5,407 nt of DNA from positions 1-5,407 of the forward strand of contig JALNZI010000097.1 of NCBI GenBank assembly GCA_023229385.1, given 5' to 3'. A program made the position numbers and the translations under genes. Origin of the DNA: Candidatus Omnitrophota bacterium (GTDB lineage: Bacteria > Omnitrophota > Gorgyraeia > Gygaellales > Profunditerraquicolaceae). A model generated the notes under the pieces. It did no database searches, was not told the DNA's origin, and saw only the letters and a list, made by a program, of their open reading frames with translations. Below are positions 1-5,407 of this stretch, piece after piece (positions within the stretch are counted from its first letter, which is position 1; every line of letters begins with the position of its first letter).

Positions 1-630
1 GGCTAAAATAACGCGTTTGGTCTTACCCATACCGGTAAAGGCTGCGTTAGCCTTAAGCGTTTTCTTGCTGAAATCTATTTCAAAAACATCCAGCAGTTTA
101 ACCCGCATTTTCTGGGCCAGGTTAAATATCCTCTGACGCAAAACCTCGTCTTCCAATTTCTTATACTTAAAGAATAACGGAATAATTAAAACCGGGGTTA
201 GCTTAGCCAAGACCACGCTAAATACGATCCAAAAAACTGAAACAACCAGCCACCACTGGTCAAACTTAGCTAAAATCCAGTAAAAACATAAAATCAATAT
301 TAAAAGGATTATATACGCCAACACTCCGGACTTTAATTGATCCAACCACCAGGAACCTGTTTTTTGCTTAGACAAATTAAACTTATGTTCCAGGGTATAA
401 CCGGCATAGAAACTAAGCGGCAGGCTCAGAAGATAGTAAACAAGTAGAATAATCAAAAGAAAAACGGAAGTTGATAAATACCCAGGCAAGCCAAAACTCC
501 CGATAAAATCCTCTAGAAATAAACATAGCCCTGTTCCTAAAAAGAATAGGATCAGGGCTATGCCGTAGAACATATCAATAATACTCAAGAAATACTTTTG
601 CTGGGAATAGCTTTTGGCTAAATCAGCCAT
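1..630 (-). CDS. M48 family Ste24-type (CAAX prenyl protease 1-like) membrane metalloprotease, N-terminal part
   Basis: This open frame starts at the ATG at 630 and runs off the window edge, giving 210 residues of a protein whose family is usually about 400 residues. The visible part is strongly hydrophobic, with likely membrane segments near residues 20-40, 53-73, 101-121 and 127-151. Family-like landmarks are FYAGYTLEHKFNLS (residues 74-87), the Pro-rich P-LIIPLFFKYKKLED stretch (146-161) and FTGMGKTKRVILA (198-210). In the Ste24 family these precede the HExxH zinc site, which here would lie beyond the edge and cannot be checked. Known Ste24 enzymes are integral-membrane zinc endopeptidases; bacterial members probably handle membrane or misfolded proteins rather than prenylated ones. 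The start lies 2 nt after the stop of the L27-like gene and has only a weak Shine-Dalgarno (AAGAA), which suggests translational coupling. The family call is fairly firm; activity is unproven. Confidence 0.85.
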   Translation of the reverse strand, partial: MADLAKSYSQQKYFLSIIDMFYGIALILFFLGTGLCLFLEDFIGSFGLPGYLSTSVFLLIILLVYYLLSLPLSFYAGYTLEHKFNLSKQKTGSWWLDQLKSGVLAYIILLILILCFYWILAKFDQWWLVVSVFWIVFSVVLAKLTPVLIIPLFFKYKKLEDEVLRQRIFNLAQKMRVKLLDVFEIDFSKKTLKANAAFTGMGKTKRVILA

Positions 631-632
631 AT

Positions 633-884
633 TTAATTCTTAGTTTCTTGTTTTGCTAAAGGCGCGACATTAACGAATGTGCGCAGGCTGCCATGGCTGG
701 TCTTTTTACGGGTAAAATAAACTTTGCCCGGATAGGCTGCAAATAAAGTACCTAAACCCCGGACACCGATGCCTGCTTTATAGGTATCAATACCGCGTAC
801 AAGTATCTCGCCGGTTTTTACCAGCTTTCCACCGCTTGATTTAACTGCCTTATCTTTCTTGGGAGTAGAAAAACCACCGATCAT
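633..884 (-). CDS. Divergent ribosomal protein bL27-like protein lacking the canonical N-terminal arm
   Basis: This encodes 83 residues. Residues 18-75 align by eye with the body of bacterial bL27: GGKLVKTGEILVRG matches the family's GG--V-AG-I-VRQRG, and KAGIGVRGLGTLFA matches its PG-NVG-G-D-TLFA, followed by GKVYF. This is the beta-barrel part that sits on the large ribosomal subunit. Canonical bL27 begins AHKKGGGSSRNGRDS, an arm reaching the peptidyl-transferase centre. Here the N-terminus is instead MIGGFSTPKKDKAVKSS, with no recognisable copy of that arm. The VRQRGTKFHPG segment is also one residue shorter (VRGIDTYKAG). The usual rplU and obgE neighbours are absent; it sits between a beta-CASP nuclease and a Ste24 protease. 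The start is well fixed by an AAGGAGG sequence 9 nt upstream. It could be the organism's only, derived bL27, or a paralogue with another role on the ribosome. No rpmA symbol is given because identity as the housekeeping protein is uncertain. Confidence 0.8.
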   Translation of the reverse strand: MIGGFSTPKKDKAVKSSGGKLVKTGEILVRGIDTYKAGIGVRGLGTLFAAYPGKVYFTRKKTSHGSLRTFVNVAPLAKQETKN

Positions 885-893
885 TTTAAGTTT

Positions 894-900
894 CCTCCTT
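894..900 (-). promoter_or_regulatory. Strong Shine-Dalgarno of the L27-like gene
   Basis: On the minus strand the sequence reads AAAGGAGGAAACTTAAAATG, a full AAGGAGG core with 9 nt before the ATG at 884. It fixes the start codon of the small L27-like gene. It is by far the best ribosome binding site in the window: the nuclease, UPF0371 and Ste24 starts have only weak matches or none. This suggests that the L27-like protein is made at a higher level than its operon neighbours. Confidence 0.85.
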
Positions 901-909
901 TAACGTTTT

Positions 910-938
910 ATTTAAGAAATAAGTTTACCACAAATCAA
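910..938 (-). promoter_or_regulatory. Possible weak promoter before the L27-like gene
   Basis: On the minus strand, TTGATT (933-938) and TTAAAT (910-915) are separated by 17 nt and resemble -35 and -10 boxes; TTAAAT matches four of the six bases of TATAAT. Initiation would fall near 903, giving a leader of about 19 nt that barely contains the Shine-Dalgarno. The region is AT-rich, so a chance match is quite possible. If real, it would let the L27-like and Ste24 genes be expressed apart from the upstream nuclease gene. Confidence 0.25.
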
Positions 939-2333
939 CTAATTAAGCAAGACCTCTTCATCTTTATCCGGGATATGCACCTCTAATCCTTTTTGAATCA
1001 GCAAATCAGAAAGGATTTGCGATTGTTCAAGCTCTCCATGGACCAGAAAAATACGCTTAAGTGGCAGGCATCCGGAAACAAAATCCAATAATTCCGTCTG
1101 GTCTGCATGCCCGGAAAAGGCGTTAATCACCACTACCTCGGCATTAAGCTCATACTCAACTCCGAATATCTTCACAAAAGGGGTTTTCTCAACTATTCTT
1201 CTTCCCAAAGTATCCTGGGCCATATACCCCACAACCAAGATCATATTACGCGAATCTTCAATATTATTCTGTAAATGATGCAGCACCCTGCCGGATTCAC
1301 ACATGCCGCTTCCGGCGATAATAATCATCGGCCGCTTATCGGTATTTAAGGCCTTAGATTCCTTTTGCTCACGGATAAAACGCAAATTCAGCAATTCAAA
1401 AGGATTATCCCCCTTGCCGAATGCCTGGCGGGTTTTTTCATTTAAAAAATCCCGGTGAAAATTAAAAAGATCGGTGATATTTGTAGCTAATGGGCTGTCC
1501 ACATAAATAGGCACCGAGGGAATAAGCTTCTCCTTAAGCAATTCATTGAGGAAATAGATTACCTCCTGCGTACGCTCTAAAGTAAAAGAAGGAATGATCA
1601 CTTTACCTCCTCTTTTGACCGCGCGGGAGATCGCTTCCCTTAATCTTGACTGCGCTTCATCAATCGGCCGGTGCAGCCTACCTCCATAAGTAGACTCCAT
1701 AATTAAATAATCCAGGTCTTTAGGAATTACCGGATCGTTCAATAAAGGCAGGTTTTTTCTCCCTAAATCAACTGCATAACCTAAACGCAAAATCCTCTCT
1801 CCGTCTCTGATATCCAAAACAACAACCCCTGAACCCAGGATATGCCCGGCGTCAAGGATAGTGGCATAAACATCTTTAGCAATACAAAACTTCTGATTAT
1901 AAGAAATAGAGCGGAAAATTTTAGTAGCCCGGGATGCCTCTTTCGCCGTATACAAAGCCTTGCGCAAAGGCAGATTCATCCGCCGGTTAATCTTATTCAC
2001 ATAACGCACATCTTCTTCCTGAATTTTCCCGGAATCAATCAACATAAGGTCTGCCAGATCCTTGGTTGCCGAAGTAGTATAAATCTTGCAACGCAGACCC
2101 TGTTTAATTAAATTCGGGATGTTGCCGCAATGGTCGATGTGCGCGTGCGATAAGACCATAGCCTTGATCGTCCGCGGGTTATAATGAAAGGTTGTATTGA
2201 TTGCGTAAAATGCGTCACGGTGTCCCTGGAAGAGCCCGGCGTCAAGCAGTATCTCCGTGCTGCCTGCCGTAATCAAATGGCTTGAGCCGGTAACGGTTTT
2301 TGCGCCTCCGAGAAATCTTATTTTAACTGACAT
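939..2333 (-). CDS. MBL-fold / beta-CASP RNA nuclease (CPSF73-like, COG1236 type)
   Basis: This is a full-length protein of 464 residues, normal for bacterial beta-CASP ribonucleases. The metallo-beta-lactamase core covers about residues 1-200. It carries LDAGLFQG (30-37), the zinc motif HAHIDH (63-68), DAGHILGS with His164, and the metal-bridging Asp189 in YAVDLGR. The beta-CASP region follows: motif A ESTYGGRLH (Glu213), SGMCESGR (342-349), motif B His409 in FSGHAD, and motif C His432 in VHGE. The last two lie in the C-terminal RNA-specificity segment. All expected metal ligands are present, so an active Zn-dependent endo- and/or exoribonuclease in the cytoplasm is likely; its RNA target is unknown. 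The usual FSGDLG is YAVDLG here, with Val188 in place of the common Gly. The ATG at 2333 lies 2 nt after the UPF0371 stop with no clear Shine-Dalgarno, which indicates coupled translation. It ends in TAG. Confidence 0.93.
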   Translation of the reverse strand: MSVKIRFLGGAKTVTGSSHLITAGSTEILLDAGLFQGHRDAFYAINTTFHYNPRTIKAMVLSHAHIDHCGNIPNLIKQGLRCKIYTTSATKDLADLMLIDSGKIQEEDVRYVNKINRRMNLPLRKALYTAKEASRATKIFRSISYNQKFCIAKDVYATILDAGHILGSGVVVLDIRDGERILRLGYAVDLGRKNLPLLNDPVIPKDLDYLIMESTYGGRLHRPIDEAQSRLREAISRAVKRGGKVIIPSFTLERTQEVIYFLNELLKEKLIPSVPIYVDSPLATNITDLFNFHRDFLNEKTRQAFGKGDNPFELLNLRFIREQKESKALNTDKRPMIIIAGSGMCESGRVLHHLQNNIEDSRNMILVVGYMAQDTLGRRIVEKTPFVKIFGVEYELNAEVVVINAFSGHADQTELLDFVSGCLPLKRIFLVHGELEQSQILSDLLIQKGLEVHIPDKDEEVLLN

Positions 2334-2335
2334 AT

Positions 2336-3862
2336 TTAGGTTACAAAAAGGTTACGGGAAGAGAATTTACCATCGGTAGTAAGATTTACCCCCAGCCGCT
2401 TTAACCCGACTTCATCTCCGGGAGTAGGAATATGCGTCATATGCACTTCACAGCCTTTTAATTCTCCAAGCTTATTCATCGCCAGTTCCGCCGTATGATT
2501 GGTAGTTGCGCTTATCGCCAGGGCGATTAAACATTCTTCTAAATCCAGGCTTTCTGAATCCTGGCCTAAAATCCCTTCTTTTAACTTGGCGATCTGGCTT
2601 ATAATGTGCGGACTTAAAAGCAGGATTTCATCCGGAATATGCGCCAGGATCTTTACCGCGTTTAAAATTAAACTTGAAGCTGCGTGCATAAGTTTAGAAT
2701 TCTTACCCGTAATAATCTGGCCATCGCTTAGCTCAATCGACGCCCCACAGCATATACCTTCATTGCCTTGGCCATTTTTCTCCGATTCTTCGGCGGTTTT
2801 CCTGGCAATCTCAACAACTAAACGGTCGGTAACTTTTACCCCCAGCTCTTCCATGAGCAAAGTTACCCTGTCTACGGTTTCTTTTTTCTCAATACCCAGG
2901 GCGTATTCACTGTTATACCTGAAATACCTGCGGATAAGCTCTTGTTTTGCCGCTTCCTGCACTGCCTTATCTTCAACAATCCCGAAGCCCGCGCGGTTGA
3001 CGCCCATATCAGTAGGAGAATTATATGTAGGAAGATTGTAATCTTTAGCATATATCCTGCTTAAAATAAGTTTAAGTATAGGGAAACTTTCTACGTCGCG
3101 ATTATAGTTAATGGAGGTTTTACTGTATTTATTCAGGTGAAAAGGATCAACCAGATTAAAATCCTGAATATCAGCTGTGGCTGCCTCATATGCAACATTT
3201 ACCGGATGTTTAAGCGGCAAGTTCCATATAGGGAAGGTTTCAAACTTGGCATAACCGGCGTTGATCCCGCGTTTATGCTCTTGGAATAGCTGGGAAAGGC
3301 AAGTAGCCAATTTTCCGCTATTCGGACCCGGGGCAGTGACCACAACAATCGGATTCTTAGTTTCAATGTAATCGTTTTTACCAAAACCCTTATCGCTGAC
3401 AATAGCGTCAATATCCGCAGGATAGCCATCAATAGGATAATGCAGATAAACCTTTACCCCGCGATGCTCCAGTTTATTTTTGAAGATAACCGCCGATGAC
3501 TGATTGGCAAAACGCGTAATTACTACCGCCAGAATGTCCAATCCCCATTTTCTCAAATCATCGATTAATTTTAGGGTAGCCGCATCATAAGTAATCCCGA
3601 AATCCCCACGCACCCTGCCCTTTTCAATATCGCCGGCGTATATAGAAAGCACGATATCAATTTTATCTTTTAAGGATTGCAAGAGCCTTATTTTTACATT
3701 GGGGTCATAACCCGGCAGGACACGCGCGGCATGATAGTCATAACAAAGCTTACCTCCAAACTCCAGGTAAAGCTTATTATCAAACTTTTTTACTCTCTCA
3801 AGGATAAAAGCAGTTTGTTCCTTAAGATATTTTTCGTTATCAAAACCTGTTTTTTTAATCAT
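2336..3862 (-). CDS. UPF0371 / DUF1846 family protein, full length
   Basis: This encodes 508 residues, close to the roughly 490-510 typical of the UPF0371 (DUF1846) family, whose biochemical role I do not know to be established. I recognise it from long conserved blocks: GFDNEKYL (6-13), LYLEFGGKL (31-39), VRGDFGITYD (84-93), HYPIDGYP (141-148), the P-loop-like TAPGPNSGKLATCLSQ (176-191), GYAKFETFPIWNLPLKHPVN (203-222), SPTDMGVN (282-289) and, near the C-terminus, VHMTHIPTPGDEVGLKRLGV (473-492). PNSGK suggests nucleotide or phosphate binding, but a true Walker fold cannot be claimed from sequence alone. No signal peptide or membrane segment is seen, so it is probably cytoplasmic. The ATG at 3862 gives the family's usual start within two residues and lies just downstream of a good promoter; its Shine-Dalgarno is weak (TTGAG). 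It is the first gene of the apparent UPF0371-nuclease-L27-like-Ste24 unit. Confidence 0.93.
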   Translation of the reverse strand: MIKKTGFDNEKYLKEQTAFILERVKKFDNKLYLEFGGKLCYDYHAARVLPGYDPNVKIRLLQSLKDKIDIVLSIYAGDIEKGRVRGDFGITYDAATLKLIDDLRKWGLDILAVVITRFANQSSAVIFKNKLEHRGVKVYLHYPIDGYPADIDAIVSDKGFGKNDYIETKNPIVVVTAPGPNSGKLATCLSQLFQEHKRGINAGYAKFETFPIWNLPLKHPVNVAYEAATADIQDFNLVDPFHLNKYSKTSINYNRDVESFPILKLILSRIYAKDYNLPTYNSPTDMGVNRAGFGIVEDKAVQEAAKQELIRRYFRYNSEYALGIEKKETVDRVTLLMEELGVKVTDRLVVEIARKTAEESEKNGQGNEGICCGASIELSDGQIITGKNSKLMHAASSLILNAVKILAHIPDEILLLSPHIISQIAKLKEGILGQDSESLDLEECLIALAISATTNHTAELAMNKLGELKGCEVHMTHIPTPGDEVGLKRLGVNLTTDGKFSSRNLFVT

Positions 3863-3884
3863 ATTTTGCTCAATTATTAGGCAT

Positions 3885-3913
3885 ATTATAATACAAGCCT
3901 TCCCTTTTGTAAA
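3885..3913 (-). promoter_or_regulatory. Sigma-70-type promoter for the UPF0371-led operon
   Basis: On the minus strand, TTTACA (3908-3913, five of six matches to TTGACA) is followed after exactly 17 nt by a perfect TATAAT (3885-3890). Transcription would start near 3878, giving a leader of about 15 nt before the ATG at 3862. It lies in the 73-nt gap after carB. It would drive the UPF0371 gene and probably the three genes after it. The -35 falls in the loop region of an imperfect inverted repeat (3900-3925), which could be an operator. Confidence 0.75.
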
Positions 3914-3925
3914 GAAAATTGGGAA
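3900..3925. repeat. Imperfect inverted repeat spanning the -35 box
   Basis: On the plus strand TTCCC-TTTT and AAAA-TT-GGGAA pair around the loop GTAAAG, giving a 5-bp plus 4-bp stem with a two-base bulge. It lies just beyond the carB stop and overlaps the -35 of the next promoter. Neither strand has a run of T after the second arm, and the stem is AT-rich, so it is a poor rho-independent terminator. It might be a regulator binding site or a chance palindrome in AT-rich DNA. Confidence 0.3.
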
Positions 3926-3935
3926 AAAGATCTAC

Positions 3936-5407
3936 TTACTTGTCGTATGTGGAATAAAAATAAGGAGTGTGCGCCATAAATTCCGCGGCGCAAGTATCCA
4001 CCAGCTTGAAATCCGGCACGATATCCAAGGATTTCCTTAAAGAATAAACTTCCCTCTCACTCAAAGACAAAAGCTTAGCCAGTTGTTTATCGCTAAAACC
4101 ATACTCCTTGGCCTTCCGCAATAACTGGCTGCTAATGCCACGCTTATTCTGCAACAGCTCTTTTTCGCAATCAACAATCTCTTTGATGTTATACAAAAAC
4201 CAGCGGTCGATCTTGGTGGATCCATGAATCTCTTCAATATCCATCCCGGCACGAAAAGCATCTCCGATATAAAAAATTCTCTCCGCGTTAGGCTGCCTTA
4301 GTTTCTGATAAATCTTATCTAAAAGTCCATTTTCAATTTTGAGATCATCCAAGTTAGCGAAAAGTATACTTTCTAAACCGGATTTTTTAATCTCCAGGGA
4401 ACGTAAGCCCTTTTGCAGCGCCTCTTTAAATGTACGGCCGATAGCCATGGCCTCCCCTACTGACTTCATGGAAATTCCCAGGGTACTATCAGCTAAAGCA
4501 AATTTTTCAAAAGTAAACCGCGGAACCTTCACAACACAATAATCAATAGCCGGCTCAAAACAAGCGGGGGTAAGACGCGTGATATCATTGGGGATTTCAT
4601 CTAACGTATAGCCGACAGCAAGCTTAGCGGCAATCTTAGCAATAGGAAAACCCGTGGCTTTTGAGGATAACGCTGAACTCCGTGAGACCCGCGGGTTCAT
4701 CTCAATAACCACCATCCTGCCAGTCTCCGGGTTCACCGCGAATTGTATATTTGAGCCACCGGTTTCAACCCCAATCTCCCTTATACAGGCAATAGCCGCA
4801 TCGCGCATCCGCTGATACTGTTTATCGGTTAATGTTTGGATAGGAGCTACTGTAATGCTGTCTCCGGTATGCACACCCATAGGATCAAAATTTTCAATAG
4901 AACAAATAATCACTACATTGTCCTTTAAATCCCGCATAACCTCCAATTCAAATTCTTTCCAGCCCAACACGGATTCTTCGACCAGAATCTCGCTGATCAT
5001 ACTTGACTCCAGGCCGCGCTTAGCTAATACCTTAAACTCTTCAATATTATAAGCGATTGATCCGCCTACCCCGCCTAAAGTAAAGCTGGGGCGGATAATC
5101 AAAGGAAAGCCTATTTCCCCGGCTACGGCAACAGCCTCATCCAGGTTATAAGCCCTGCCGCTTTTAGGCAAATCCAGGCCTATTTTTTTCATCGCCGCTT
5201 TGAATAACTGGCGATCCTCCCCTTTTTTAATCGCTTTTATATTGGCGCCGATAGTCTCAACCTTATATTTTTTTAAGATTCCTTTTTCCGCCAGCTCCAC
5301 AGTGGTATTTAAAGCGGTTTGGCCGCCAAGGGTAGGCAGAAGCGCATCCGGCCTTTCTTTGGCAATAATCTTCTCTACCGTCTCGGCGTTAATCGGCTCG
5401 ATATAAG
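3936..5407 (-). CDS. carB: Carbamoyl-phosphate synthase large subunit, N-terminal synthetase half (split CarB), 5' end outside window
   Basis: The frame enters from the window edge; 489 residues are visible, starting at YIEPI, which lines up with E. coli CarB residue 65. The GTG at 5300 is an internal Val, not a start, since the 35 codons before it (including LPTLGGQTALN) are clear CarB. Visible blocks are EDRQLF, IIRPSFTLGGVGGSIAYN, IENFDPMGVHTGDS, GGSNIQFAVN, VIEMNPRVSRSSAL and the oligomerisation domain ending VDTCAAEF-YFYSTYDK. With a constant offset of 64, the residues matching E. coli R129, R169, Q285, E299 and N301 are all kept. These make the bicarbonate-phosphorylating (carboxyphosphate) ATP-grasp half. 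The TAA then falls at about E. coli position 553, where the second half normally begins (a full-length subunit is about 1,070 residues). The 73 nt that follow contain no CarB-like coding, so the C-terminal carbamate kinase and allosteric half must be encoded elsewhere, as in known split CarB of some archaea and Aquifex. The role is the pyrimidine and arginine precursor pathways, with CarA. Confidence 0.95.
   Translation of the reverse strand, partial: YIEPINAETVEKIIAKERPDALLPTLGGQTALNTTVELAEKGILKKYKVETIGANIKAIKKGEDRQLFKAAMKKIGLDLPKSGRAYNLDEAVAVAGEIGFPLIIRPSFTLGGVGGSIAYNIEEFKVLAKRGLESSMISEILVEESVLGWKEFELEVMRDLKDNVVIICSIENFDPMGVHTGDSITVAPIQTLTDKQYQRMRDAAIACIREIGVETGGSNIQFAVNPETGRMVVIEMNPRVSRSSALSSKATGFPIAKIAAKLAVGYTLDEIPNDITRLTPACFEPAIDYCVVKVPRFTFEKFALADSTLGISMKSVGEAMAIGRTFKEALQKGLRSLEIKKSGLESILFANLDDLKIENGLLDKIYQKLRQPNAERIFYIGDAFRAGMDIEEIHGSTKIDRWFLYNIKEIVDCEKELLQNKRGISSQLLRKAKEYGFSDKQLAKLLSLSEREVYSLRKSLDIVPDFKLVDTCAAEFMAHTPYFYSTYDK

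Noticed and set aside
885..938. Riboswitch or ribosomal-protein leader before the L27-like gene
   Set aside because: The gap is only 54 nt, AT-rich, and shows no substantial paired stem beyond the Shine-Dalgarno and a weak promoter-like pattern.
1842..2111. Plus-strand open frame of 89 codons
   Set aside because: It is antisense to the metal-binding core of the beta-CASP nuclease and explained by the codon pattern of that gene.
1844..2246. Direct repeat of GCCCGGCGTCAAG at 1844-1856 and 2234-2246
   Set aside because: Both copies encode LDAG motifs (residues 30-33 and 160-163) of the metallo-beta-lactamase fold, so the repeat is explained by coding sequence and is not a mobile or regulatory element.
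2499..3041. Plus-strand open frame of 180 codons
   Set aside because: It lies wholly antisense to the well-conserved UPF0371 gene, its translation resembles no family I know, and no ribosome binding site or promoter supports it.
3900..3925. Rho-independent terminator for carB
   Set aside because: The stem is AT-rich with a bulge, and the second arm is followed by GGCTTGT rather than a T-run on the minus strand; the plus strand also lacks a T-run.
5298..5300. GTG as a possible start of a shorter CarB
   Set aside because: The 35 codons upstream continue clear CarB homology (YIEPI, LPTLGGQTALN) in the same frame to the window edge, so this GTG is an internal valine.

Overview
All recognisable genes in this window lie on the minus strand, so the biological reading order runs from position 5407 down to position 1. 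The organism is a bacterium. The evidence is a near-consensus sigma-70-type promoter, one strong Shine-Dalgarno sequence, a protein of the bacteria-specific ribosomal L27 family, and tight gene packing. Base composition looks moderately AT-rich. I cannot place it taxonomically with confidence. The mix of genes would fit an uncultivated lineage such as Omnitrophota or another PVC-like group, but that is only an impression.

In transcription order the layout is as follows. (1) Positions 5407-3936 hold the 3' part of carB, the large subunit of carbamoyl-phosphate synthase. The gene ends with a clean stop at the boundary between the two synthetase halves of a standard CarB, so this organism appears to have a split CarB. 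The C-terminal half does not follow. (2) Positions 3935-3863 are a short intergenic region with a -35/-10 promoter at near-optimal spacing, embedded in an imperfect inverted repeat. (3) Positions 3862-2336 encode a full-length UPF0371/DUF1846 protein. (4) Positions 2333-939 encode a metallo-beta-lactamase/beta-CASP RNA nuclease, starting 2 nt after the previous stop. (5) Positions 884-633 encode a small, divergent bL27-like protein with the strongest ribosome binding site in the window. (6) Positions 630-1 encode the N-terminal 210 residues of an M48 Ste24/CAAX-protease-type membrane metalloprotease, starting 2 nt after the L27-like stop and cut by the window edge.

Genes 3 to 6 look like one transcription unit driven from the promoter at 3885-3913, possibly with a weak internal promoter before the L27-like gene. 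No convincing rho-independent terminator, tRNA, rRNA, CRISPR array or mobile element is visible, and no gene-free stretch exceeds about 75 bases. CarB belongs to pyrimidine and arginine biosynthesis. The downstream group combines an RNA nuclease, a ribosome-like small protein, a membrane protease and a protein of unknown role. A link to RNA or ribosome and envelope quality control is possible but is inference only.

The two points most worth following up are the split CarB and the L27-like protein, which lacks the conserved N-terminal arm.
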